From assembly GCA_018609945.1 (NCBI GenBank), contig JAHENO010000180.1, forward strand, positions 1-8,942: 8,942 nt of DNA, in the 5' to 3' direction. Below are positions 1 to 5,490 of the stretch, piece after piece. The notes under the pieces are model-generated. The model did not search any database. It was not told the origin of the DNA and saw only the letters and a list, made by a program, of their open reading frames with translations. Numbering within the stretch: position 1 is the first letter of the stretch; each line of letters starts with the position of its first letter. Origin of the DNA: Haloarculaceae archaeon (GTDB taxonomy: Archaea > Halobacteriota > Halobacteria > Halobacteriales > Haloarculaceae). Both the position numbers and the translations under genes were made by a program.

Positions 1-40
1 CCTGGGCGACGCTGTCGACCGAAACCGAGCGAGCGCCCAC

Positions 41-49
41 AATATATAG
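41..49 (+). promoter_or_regulatory. TATA box of vapBC
   Basis: An AATATATAG element is centred about 30 bases before the vapB ATG at 75. This fits an archaeal TATA box driving a leaderless or nearly leaderless transcript. No G-rich ribosome binding site lies before the ATG, which agrees. Positions 1-40 hold no gene I can recognise. Confidence 0.6.
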
Positions 50-57
50 GGATGCCG

Positions 58-70
58 AATACAGTGTATT
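58..70. promoter_or_regulatory. palindromic operator candidate of vapBC
   Basis: AATACAGTGTATT is a perfect 5+3+5 inverted repeat (AATAC / GTATT). It sits between the TATA box and the vapB start codon, over the expected transcription start. VapB-type antitoxins commonly bind such palindromes and repress their own operon. The role as operator is inferred from position and symmetry. Confidence 0.5.
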
Positions 71-74
71 AGAC

Positions 75-290
75 ATGAGTACGTCGATCCGGATATCGGA
101 CGAGACCAAACAGAAACTCGAAGCGATAAAACGGGACGACGAATCCTTCGACGACCTGCTCGACAGGTTGGCTCGGACGGAAAAAGACGTCGAGGCGATT
201 GCGGGATTCGGCCCCGAGGGAATCGACAGGTCGATGCGAGACGCGCGAGAGAGCGCGAGAGACGAGTACGCCGAGCGGACCGGCGAGTGA
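75..290 (+). CDS. vapB: VapB-type antitoxin, DUF217/DUF7557-like
   Basis: A 71-residue acidic protein whose N-terminal part (TSIRISDETKQKLEAIK, residues 3-19) looks like the strand-helix start of a ribbon-helix-helix DNA-binding fold. Residues 23-37 (SFDDLLDRLARTEKD in outline) match the small archaeal VapB/DUF217 antitoxins. The charged C-terminal half, residues 48-71, would be the part that wraps and inhibits the toxin. The stop at 288-290 is one base before the ATG of the PIN-domain gene, the usual antitoxin-toxin order. In this family the antitoxin blocks the VapC nuclease and represses the operon; the palindrome at 58-70 would be its target. The start at 75 fits the leaderless promoter. 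The family call is fairly secure; the pairing is inferred from adjacency. Confidence 0.82.
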   Translation: MSTSIRISDETKQKLEAIKRDDESFDDLLDRLARTEKDVEAIAGFGPEGIDRSMRDARESARDEYAERTGE

Positions 291-291
291 A

Positions 292-708
292 ATGATTTGC
301 CTCGATAACGACGTCCTTCGGAAGTACGCGCGTCCCGATCCGGACCCGAACGTAGTCAGGTATCTCTCGTCGCGTCGCTCGGAGAGTTGGATTCTCCCAT
401 CGGTTGTCGTATTCGAATATTTACAGAACTTTTCGGCCGCGAACCGTATCCACACGGAGCGCCAGCAACTCGAACAGCACTTCGACTCCGTCGCGTCCCT
501 CGATGGCGACGTGGCAGAGGAGTCTGCCAACATTAGAGCGAGACTCGCGACGGCAGGGACTTCACTGGCTGTACCGGACCTGTTCGTCGCAGCCACAGCC
601 CGGGCGAATGGTGCGACACTCGCAACAGCCAATCGAAGAGACTTCGACAAAACGCCGGTCCACGAATTGCTGGATGTCGATATCATCTCGACCGCTGACG
701 AGGTGTAG
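292..708 (+). CDS. vapC: PIN-domain ribonuclease toxin VapC
   Basis: A 138-residue protein, normal length for a single PIN domain. The metal-binding acidic residues are all visible: Asp5 in the opening MICLDND, Glu42 in VFEYLQN, Asp96 in VPDLFVAATA, and Asp117 in the closing TANRRDF motif. PIN toxins cleave RNA (often tRNA or rRNA) with Mg/Mn and arrest translation when free of antitoxin. The ATG at 292 follows the vapB stop by one base and places Asp5 where the family has it; the frame stays open upstream to 199, but that would read through vapB and add residues foreign to the fold. The gene is visibly lower in G+C than its neighbours and uses codons rare in haloarchaea (for example a TTA leucine near 421), suggesting transfer. 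It converges with hemK2, 11 bases apart. Confidence 0.9.
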   Translation: MICLDNDVLRKYARPDPDPNVVRYLSSRRSESWILPSVVVFEYLQNFSAANRIHTERQQLEQHFDSVASLDGDVAEESANIRARLATAGTSLAVPDLFVAATARANGATLATANRRDFDKTPVHELLDVDIISTADEV

Positions 709-719
709 GAGAGTCTCCA

Positions 720-1322
720 TCATCCGGGCCGGCTGGGTCGGAGGTGCAACACGACCAGCTTCTCGAAGGAGTGCGACTCCGAGGCCACGACCATCGAGGT
801 CAGTCCGTTCGCGCGCGCTTCCTCGCGGACGGCCTCGACGCCGGTCAGCGAGGACAGGAGGAGGAACGCCTCGCCGCCGGGGACGAGCACCCGGCGCAGG
901 TCCGCGAGGAAGGGATCGATGACGGCCCGTCCGTCGTCGCCACCCGAGAGCGCCCGCTCCATCCAGTCGCCCCACTCGTCGTCGGGGTCGGTCGGGAGGT
1001 ACGGCGGATTGAAGACGGCGACGTCGACGGCGCTGTCCCGGATCGGTCCGAGAAGGTCAGCGCGGACGACCGGCAGGTCCGCCTCCCGTGCCTGTCTGCA
1101 AGCGTGGGGATTGAGATCGGTCACAACCACGTCGACGCTCGCCTCCTCGGCGAGCCGTCGTGCCACGTACCCCGAGCCCGTGCCGACATCGAGGACCATA
1201 TCGTCAGTTTCGAGGTATTCGAGCGCGGTTTCGGCGAGGAGTCGGGAGTCTTCGGCCGGCTGATAGACCCGGTCGATGTCGCGCCGGTCCGCGAGCGGTG
1301 GCCGGTCGCTCTCGCCAGTCAT
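720..1322 (-). CDS. hemK2: HemK2/Mtq2-family protein glutamine methyltransferase
   Basis: A 200-residue class I SAM-dependent methyltransferase. The pre-motif VYQPAEDS (19-26), SAM motif I LDVGTGSG (44-51), acidic Asp69 (VVTDLNP) and the catalytic NPPY tetrad (105-108) are all present. NPPY marks methylation of a planar amide nitrogen. The short length without the N-terminal helical domain of bacterial PrmC, and the linkage to rsmA, place it in the archaeal/eukaryotic HemK2/Mtq2 group, which methylates the GGQ glutamine of class I release factor aRF1. Members usually need the Trm112 activator, which is not in this window. The ATG at 1322 overlaps the rsmA stop in an ATGA (1319-1322), so translation is probably coupled. 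It is the last gene of the rpoF operon. Confidence 0.9.
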   Translation of the reverse strand: MTGESDRPPLADRRDIDRVYQPAEDSRLLAETALEYLETDDMVLDVGTGSGYVARRLAEEASVDVVVTDLNPHACRQAREADLPVVRADLLGPIRDSAVDVAVFNPPYLPTDPDDEWGDWMERALSGGDDGRAVIDPFLADLRRVLVPGGEAFLLLSSLTGVEAVREEARANGLTSMVVASESHSFEKLVVLHLRPSRPG

Positions 1323-2248
1323 TGCTCGTGTTCGTCCCTGTCGGCCGGTTCGCCCTGTTCCCAGGCCACCGTCGCGAGCGACGCGAACTCGGCCGGGGAG
1401 AGGTCGCCCGCGCGCCGGCCCAGCAGCTCCCCGGGTGCCGCCGCGACCACGGCGTCGGGACTCGCGAGCTCCGAGATGTGTGCCGTGTTCCGGATGGCGT
1501 TGCGCATCGTCTTGCGCCGCTGGGTGAACACCGCCTTCAGAAACCGCAGGAAGAAGTCCTCGTCGGGCACCTCGTAGTCGGGCTCGCGTGGCCGGGTCCG
1601 GACGACGGCGCTGTCGACCCGGGGCGGCGGTGCGAAGGCCTCGGGAGGAACGTGTTCGACGATCTCCACGTCGGCGTAGTGGCCCGCCGCGACCGAGAGC
1701 CGGCCGTACTCGCCCGTTCCGGGCTCGGCGGCCATCCGCTCGGCAAACTCCCGCTGGAAGGTGAGCACGAGCGGGCGGCCACGGGGCAACAGCCGGAATG
1801 CGATCTCGCTGGAGACACCATACGGAAGGTTCGACACCGAGACGGAAAAGTCGGGCAGCGGGACTGCCAGTGCGTCGCCCTCGACGACGGTCAGCCGGCC
1901 GGCCGCACGCTCGGCGGCGAACTCCTCGCGGAGAAACGCGGCCAGGTCGGGGTCGCGCTCGACGGCGGTGACGCGGTCCGCGAGCGCGAGCAGGCGGTCG
2001 GTCAGCGCGCCGGTCCCGGCGCCGATTTCGAGCACGTGCTCGGGGTCGACCGCGTCGGTCGCGTATCCGGGCAACCGGTCCAGCACGCGGTCGTCGACGA
2101 GGAAGTGCTGGTCGTGGTCGGGGTCGCCCCCCACGCCGGCGCGGGCCAGCAACGCGTCGGGGTCGCGCCCGCCCGGTCGAGGGTCGCGCCCGCCCGGTCG
2201 AGGGTCGGCCCCGCCTGACCCGGATCCGGTCCCGCGCTGGTCGTCCAT
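1319..2248 (-). CDS. rsmA: 16S rRNA dimethyladenosine transferase RsmA/KsgA
   Basis: A 309-residue RsmA/KsgA/Dim1 enzyme, which makes the two N6,N6-dimethyladenosines near the 3' end of 16S rRNA, a late checkpoint in small-subunit assembly. Visible hallmarks are DQHFL (46-50), SAM motif I LEIGAGTGALT (73-83), the catalytic NLPY (140-143), PPPRVDS (207-213) and the rRNA-binding VFTQRRKTMRN (240-250). The first 29 residues form an unusual Gly/Pro/Arg/Asp-rich extension holding a duplicated 7-residue unit, so the protein is somewhat longer than usual. No ATG or plausible GTG lies between the start and the conserved core, so the extension is probably translated. I use ATG 2248, whose A is the last base of the DUF655 TGA; a GTG at 2251 adds one Met and gives a 4-base overlap. 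It overlaps hemK2 by 4 bases. Confidence 0.95.
   Translation of the reverse strand: MDDQRGTGSGSGGADPRPGGRDPRPGGRDPDALLARAGVGGDPDHDQHFLVDDRVLDRLPGYATDAVDPEHVLEIGAGTGALTDRLLALADRVTAVERDPDLAAFLREEFAAERAAGRLTVVEGDALAVPLPDFSVSVSNLPYGVSSEIAFRLLPRGRPLVLTFQREFAERMAAEPGTGEYGRLSVAAGHYADVEIVEHVPPEAFAPPPRVDSAVVRTRPREPDYEVPDEDFFLRFLKAVFTQRRKTMRNAIRNTAHISELASPDAVVAAAPGELLGRRAGDLSPAEFASLATVAWEQGEPADRDEHEQ
2160..2201. repeat. 21-base tandem duplication inside rsmA
   Basis: Two identical 21-base units (2160-2180 and 2181-2201) lie in tandem, followed by a degraded partial third copy from 2202. Being a multiple of three, each unit adds seven residues (DPRPGGR type) to the N-terminal extension of RsmA without shifting the frame. 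It looks like a slippage-prone minisatellite. Confidence 0.85.
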
Positions 2249-2823
2249 CACTCCCGTTCCCGACGGACGAACGTCCGGTACTTCAGGTCCTCCTCGCGGA
2301 GTTCCTCGAGGATGCGCTCGACGAGGACGTCCTCGGGGTTGTGGAGGCCGTCGACGCGGGCTTCGAGGTCGGCGAAACTCTCGAAGGGCTGGCGCTTTCG
2401 CTCGTCGAGGACGCCGTTGCGGATTTTCTTGCCGATCCCCGGCAGGAGGTCGAGCTGGTGGAGGCGCAACGTGATCGGCTGGGCGTCGTTGTAGAAGTCG
2501 ACGAACCGCTGCTCCTCGGTCTCGACGAGGTCGGCGACGACGTACTCGAGTTCGGACTGTGCGCCGCTGGGGAGGTCGTCGTAGTCGATGTCGCGAACGT
2601 GGTCGATAGCGGCGTTGTCGGTCACGTCGATCCTGTCGCCGATCGATACCCCGCCGTCCCCGTCGACGACCAGTTCGGAGAGCGCAAAGGTCTCGGTGTC
2701 GAGGGCGTACGCGAGGGGCTCTTTCTCGTACTGGGGGCGGTCGTCGTCGGTGCGTCCGTGGGGCAGGAAATCGAGGACGACAGCCCCGTCAGCCGTCTCC
2801 CCCTCGCGCTCTGTATCAGTCAT
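2248..2823 (-). CDS. DUF655 family protein with helix-hairpin-helix
   Basis: A 191-residue archaeal DUF655 protein. An N-terminal segment VVLDFLPHGRTDD (15-27) matches the family's opening motif; residues 38-67 look like a small beta domain; residues 124-135 (LDLLPGIGKKI) form a clear helix-hairpin-helix, a non-specific nucleic-acid-binding motif; the C-terminus is rich in Arg and Glu. The biochemical role of DUF655 is unknown to me. Its persistent place beside rpoF, rsmA and hemK2 in archaea suggests a part in RNA or ribosome metabolism, which is inference. The ATG at 2823 has no Shine-Dalgarno sequence but lies about 28 bases after a TTTAAG box, consistent with a leaderless start of a DUF655-rsmA-hemK2 transcript. 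The TGA at 2248-2250 overlaps the rsmA start. Confidence 0.88.
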   Translation of the reverse strand: MTDTEREGETADGAVVLDFLPHGRTDDDRPQYEKEPLAYALDTETFALSELVVDGDGGVSIGDRIDVTDNAAIDHVRDIDYDDLPSGAQSELEYVVADLVETEEQRFVDFYNDAQPITLRLHQLDLLPGIGKKIRNGVLDERKRQPFESFADLEARVDGLHNPEDVLVERILEELREEDLKYRTFVRRERE

Positions 2824-2848
2824 GTCACGAACATAGGTGGACCGCTCA

Positions 2849-2854
2849 CTTAAA
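2849..2854 (-). promoter_or_regulatory. internal TATA box before the DUF655 gene
   Basis: On the minus strand the 43-base gap between rpoF and the DUF655 gene contains TTTAAG at 2854-2849, centred about 28 bases before the ATG at 2823. That is the spacing for a leaderless haloarchaeal transcript. The same core (TTTTAAG) stands before cbiT in this window. It would let the downstream genes be expressed apart from rpoF. Confidence 0.55.
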
Positions 2855-2866
2855 CCTCGGCGGCGG

Positions 2867-3223
2867 TCAGACGTACCTGCTGACGACGTTGAGAATCTCG
2901 TCGAGTTCGTCGCCGGACAGCGAGTACCGCTCCTGGGCGTAGATGGCGCGGAGTTCGTCCCTGTCCCGGGGCCTGAGGTCGACGATCTTGTAGGCGGTGG
3001 GTTCGTCGACCTTCTCCAGCTCCAGTAGCTCGGCGACGAACTCCCTGGACTCCTCGGGGTCGAGCGCGGCGAATCGATTGACGTGTTCGAGCGCCCGCGC
3101 GAGTTCGTAGCGCATCTCGCGGTCCTCGTCGTCGGCGCGCTCGGCCTCGATGTCCGCCAGTATCTCCTTCGTCTCCGCGACAGTGAGGTGCTTCTCGTCG
3201 ACGATCTCCTTGAATATGGTCAT
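2867..3223 (-). CDS. rpoF: RNA polymerase subunit F (Rpo4/Rpb4)
   Basis: A 118-residue archaeal RpoF, partner of Rpo7 in the stalk of RNA polymerase, which helps open-complex formation, processivity and RNA binding. The start MTIFKEIVDEKHLTVAETKE and the helical, very acidic middle (30-75) are typical; the C-terminal HRDC-like part carries the LRPRDRDELRAIYAQERYS segment (83-101) ending in the ILNVVSRY tail. The ATG at 3223 is chosen because the family begins here and a GAGGAG Shine-Dalgarno core lies 5 bases upstream; longer in-frame starts, up to 3433, would run into the MFS gene. It heads the conserved rpoF-DUF655-rsmA-hemK2 order. The usual L21e gene is not upstream; an MFS transporter on the same strand is. 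Confidence 0.93.
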   Translation of the reverse strand: MTIFKEIVDEKHLTVAETKEILADIEAERADDEDREMRYELARALEHVNRFAALDPEESREFVAELLELEKVDEPTAYKIVDLRPRDRDELRAIYAQERYSLSGDELDEILNVVSRYV

Positions 3224-3291
3224 GGCGTCTCCTCTCCGGCTCGGTCCTTTTCGCCCGGCCCAGCGCCGCCGGGGCCCGATAGCGTGGTCAT
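3220..3291 (-). CDS. possible 23-residue ORF coupled to rpoF
   Basis: In the 107-base gap between the MFS gene and rpoF, an ATG at 3291 opens 23 codons and ends with TGA at 3222-3220, overlapping the rpoF ATG as ATGA. GGAGG is found just before the ATG but only about one base away, too close for good initiation. The peptide is Gly/Pro/Glu-rich, starting MTTLSGPGGAG and ending AGEETP, and I recognise nothing in it; it does not resemble ribosomal protein L21e, which often occupies this place. It could be a short leader peptide feeding ribosomes into rpoF, or chance. Confidence 0.25.
   Translation of the reverse strand: MTTLSGPGGAGPGEKDRAGEETP
3224..3237 (-). promoter_or_regulatory. Shine-Dalgarno site of rpoF
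   Basis: The minus strand reads GGAGAGGAGA then four bases then the ATG at 3223; the GAGGAG core leaves a 5-base spacer. It decides the rpoF start and shows that, unlike several other genes here, rpoF is translated from a leadered message. The site lies inside the candidate 23-codon ORF at 3220-3291. Confidence 0.65.
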
Positions 3292-3330
3292 ACCTCCACC
3301 TGGACGAGCGAGGCGAAAACACCTTCGGAA

Positions 3331-4575
3331 TCAGTCCGGCTCGGGCGCGACCCACGCGAGGCCGATACCGGCCACCGCGAGAGCGGCTGCCAGCAGGAAC
3401 GTACTGCGGTAGCCGGTGGCGTCGATGAACCACCCCGCGACGATGGGTGCGAGGAACGCCCCGCCGAGACCGACGCTGGTCTGGAAGGCCACGGCGGTGG
3501 CCGCGACCCGCCCGGAGACGAGTTCGCGGACGTAGGCGAAGGAGAGTCCGAGCGTCAGCTGGATGGCAAAGCCCGCTCCGAGCAGGGCGGCCACGAGCAC
3601 CACCACCGACCGCGAGAGGGCGAAACTGGCCACGAACGGCGTGGCGACGACGAACGAGGCGAGCACGACCGGGCGGCGGCGACCGCCGACGAGGAAATCC
3701 GAGAGCGCACCGCCCGAAATCCGCGCGAGAACACCGACCGCGGGAAACAGCGCTGCCAGCAGCCCGCTCGCAGCCAGCGACAGGCCGACCTCCTCGACGA
3801 GGAAGGACGGCGCCCAGGTGTTGACCGCCAGGTACAGCGAGTAGGCCAGAAAGCCGAGACCGGCGACGAGCCAGACACCGCGGTTCCGGAAGACGGTTCC
3901 GAACTCAGCGAGCGAGGGCGGTCCGCCGCTCTGGACCCGGCCGAGGCCGCGGCTCGTCGGCCAGAACAGCGCGAGACCGAGCACCGCGAGGGCGTTGAAC
4001 GCGACGAGCACGGCGGGCCACCCGAACTGCGCCGCGACGACAGGACCGGTGCTCTGGCCGAGAGCGAACCCGACGGGGCCGCTGGCAGTGAACACCCCGA
4101 CCGCCGTCGCGCGACGGTCGGCGCGGACCGCCTCGCTCGCGATGTCGATGCCCGCGTTCCAGACCACGACGTAGGCGATCCCCCCGACGAACCGCGAGGC
4201 CAGCACCCCGGCGAACGAACCGCGGGCGGCGGCGATCCACCCCAGGACGCCGACAGCGAGCAACATACCGACGGCGAGCGCGATAGCGACCCGGGAGTCG
4301 GTCCGGTCGAGGACGGCCCCGACGGGGAGGCTCGTGAGGACTGCCGCGCCGAACATGATGCTCACGAGCAAACCGGCCGCGCTCGCGTCGATGCCGAGCG
4401 TCTCGCGCACCAGCGGCGTCACGCTCGCGGGTGCGATCTCGTAGGCCGCAAGCGACGCCGAGATGAGGCTCGCACCGGCGACGAGCGTCCACCGGGTCCG
4501 TGTCCGCCCGACCGCCCGACGGGAAGAGTCGTCGACGACGTCGGTCACTGCCGGGTGCTCGCCCCGGCGCGTCAT
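3331..4575 (-). CDS. MFS transporter, substrate unknown
   Basis: A 414-residue integral membrane protein with about 12 hydrophobic segments, the normal size of a major facilitator superfamily permease. After a charged cytoplasmic N-terminus (1-28), the loop between helices 2 and 3 carries the MFS signature (GAVLDRTDSR, 86-95), and its counterpart in the second half is GGALSDFLVGGRRR (288-301). The segment ASGPVGFALGQSTGP (164-178) resembles the motif C found in antiporters, hinting at drug/proton or anion exchange, but the substrate cannot be read from sequence. Closest overall character is the CynX/NarK-like group, a weak judgement. The ATG at 4575 leaves a normal cytoplasmic leader. It reads toward rpoF on the same strand with a 107-base gap, so run-through into the rpoF operon is possible. 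Confidence 0.88.
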   Translation of the reverse strand: MTRRGEHPAVTDVVDDSSRRAVGRTRTRWTLVAGASLISASLAAYEIAPASVTPLVRETLGIDASAAGLLVSIMFGAAVLTSLPVGAVLDRTDSRVAIALAVGMLLAVGVLGWIAAARGSFAGVLASRFVGGIAYVVVWNAGIDIASEAVRADRRATAVGVFTASGPVGFALGQSTGPVVAAQFGWPAVLVAFNALAVLGLALFWPTSRGLGRVQSGGPPSLAEFGTVFRNRGVWLVAGLGFLAYSLYLAVNTWAPSFLVEEVGLSLAASGLLAALFPAVGVLARISGGALSDFLVGGRRRPVVLASFVVATPFVASFALSRSVVVLVAALLGAGFAIQLTLGLSFAYVRELVSGRVAATAVAFQTSVGLGGAFLAPIVAGWFIDATGYRSTFLLAAALAVAGIGLAWVAPEPD

Positions 4576-4607
4576 GAACCTGTCCGTTTCCTGTGGTTTC
4601 TGTCACA

Positions 4608-4620
4608 GAGAGATACTCTC
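4608..4620. promoter_or_regulatory. inverted repeat upstream of the MFS gene
   Basis: GAGAGATACTCTC is a perfect 5+3+5 palindrome, and two further outer base pairs match after one mismatch. It starts 33 bases before the MFS ATG and its minus strand contains GTATC, a weak TATA-like core. It may be an operator or promoter of the transporter. Short palindromes occur by chance in a 214-base gap, so this is tentative. Nothing else was recognised between 4576 and 4757. Confidence 0.25.
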
Positions 4621-4757
4621 AGTTCCTCGTGTCAATCTCGCCGACAGGCCCGCCACGTCCACCGGCGTCGATACCCGGCCTCCGGCTCCGGCACCCCGGA
4701 GACCGCCCCTGGAGACGCGGTCGAAAGGAGTCTGCCGAGTCCAAACCTTTGGGTGCA

Positions 4758-4767
4758 GGATACATAC
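4758..4767 (+). promoter_or_regulatory. weak TATA-like box before the small membrane gene
   Basis: GGATACATAC is centred about 27 bases before the GTG at 4790, fitting a leaderless start. The match to the haloarchaeal TATA consensus is modest. Confidence 0.3.
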
Positions 4768-4789
4768 GGACGCGGCTCCAACTCCATCT

Positions 4790-5035
4790 GTGTCACAGTC
4801 AATCGAACTCCTGGACTGGGAGCTGTTCCGGTCGTTCCCGCTGTACCTCAAGTTCATCGTGGGGCTGATGGTACTCTACGCGGCAGCGATGACAGTGCTG
4901 ACGGCACTCGTTGCGCTCCGGGGCAGCTCGCAGGCGGCGGTGACCCTCTCCGTCGCGGCGTTCGTCTGGGCGTTCGCCCTCGTGGCGGTCCCCACGTTCC
5001 TGGGACCGCGGTACGCCCCGTCGGCCGGCGAGTAG
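4790..5035 (+). CDS. small two-helix membrane protein
   Basis: An 81-residue protein of unknown function. Residues 1-16 (beginning VSQSIELLDWELFRS, with V read as the initiator) are amphipathic; residues 18-42 and 48-70 are two hydrophobic stretches long enough to span the membrane, joined by a short polar loop (RGSSQ); a proline-containing tail follows. No catalytic motif is visible. The GTG at 4790 is chosen because the sequence upstream in this frame is Pro/Arg-rich and unlike protein, and a TATA-like box sits at the right distance; the next Met (residue 27) would remove half of the first helix. It precedes msrB by 43 bases on the same strand, but msrB has its own promoter, so a functional link is not shown. 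Confidence 0.6.
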   Translation: MSQSIELLDWELFRSFPLYLKFIVGLMVLYAAAMTVLTALVALRGSSQAAVTLSVAAFVWAFALVAVPTFLGPRYAPSAGE

Positions 5036-5049
5036 CCGTTTCGGTGCCG

Positions 5050-5057
5050 TATATATA
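5050..5057 (+). promoter_or_regulatory. TATA box of msrB
   Basis: TATATATA is centred about 26 bases before the msrB ATG at 5079, the canonical distance for a leaderless transcript. No ribosome binding site precedes the ATG, which agrees. Confidence 0.65.
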
Positions 5058-5078
5058 CCTCCAGCCCATAATCGATAC

Positions 5079-5483
5079 ATGAGCGAGACCGAAGAACTTC
5101 CCGAGAACGACGAAGAGTGGCGGGAGATACTCACGGACGAGGAGTACCGCATCCTGCGAGAGGCCGGCACCGAACCACGGTTCAGCGGCGACCTGCTGGA
5201 CGTGAAAGACGACGGCGTCTTCAGGTGTGCCGGCTGCGGGGCCGAACTCTTCCACTCCGAAGAGAAGTTCGACTCCGGGAGCGGCTGGCCGAGCTTCTAC
5301 GACGTCTACCAAGAGGGAAACATCGAGACCCGAGTGGACACGAGCCACGGGATGCGCCGCACCGAGGCCGTGTGTGGGACCTGCGGGGGTCACCTCGGGC
5401 ACGTCTTCGACGACGGCCCTGAACCGACCGGGAAGCGCTACTGCATCAACTCCGCCGCCCTCGAGTTCGACCCGGCGGAGTGA
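5079..5483 (+). CDS. msrB: peptide-methionine (R)-S-oxide reductase MsrB
   Basis: A 134-residue MsrB, which reduces the R isomer of methionine sulfoxide in oxidised proteins. All core features are present: the zinc site CAGC (Cys50, Cys53) and CGTC (Cys99, Cys102), the substrate pocket SGWPSF around Trp70, GHLGHVFDDGP with His105 and His108, and catalytic Cys122 in RYCINS. The position that holds a resolving cysteine in many MsrBs (SGCGWPSF) is Ser68 here, so this is a one-cysteine type; in such enzymes the sulfenic acid is reduced directly by thioredoxin or another thiol. The start gives a typical haloarchaeal acidic N-terminus and fits the leaderless promoter. The enzyme has no signal peptide and should be cytoplasmic. 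It converges with the small ORF at 5491. Confidence 0.96.
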   Translation: MSETEELPENDEEWREILTDEEYRILREAGTEPRFSGDLLDVKDDGVFRCAGCGAELFHSEEKFDSGSGWPSFYDVYQEGNIETRVDTSHGMRRTEAVCGTCGGHLGHVFDDGPEPTGKRYCINSAALEFDPAE

Positions 5484-5490
5484 GAGCGCG

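Noticed and set aside
199..291. Upstream extension of vapC to ATG 199
   Set aside because: It would overlap vapB out of frame and push the PIN Asp away from the N-terminus; ATG 292 gives a standard PIN protein.
709..719. Terminator between vapC and hemK2
   Set aside because: The gap is 11 bases with neither a T-run nor a hairpin; the same holds for the 9-base gap at 6678-6686.
2160..2215. Tandem repeat as a CRISPR array or mobile-element end
   Set aside because: The units are adjacent with no spacers, lie in frame within rsmA and number only two and a partial.
1160..2218. Long plus-strand open frames opposite hemK2 and rsmA
   Set aside because: They are shadows; the minus strand shows the NPPY and NLPY methyltransferase motifs and ATGA overlaps.
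2867..3433. 188-codon version of RpoF starting at 3433
   Set aside because: The extra 70 residues are Arg-rich non-protein-like sequence that overlaps the MFS gene; ATG 3223 has a Shine-Dalgarno site and the family start.
4603..4857. 84-codon minus-strand frame over the MFS/membrane-gene gap
   Set aside because: Ser/Arg/Gly-rich with no recognisable domain, and it runs opposite the promoter and start of the small membrane protein gene.
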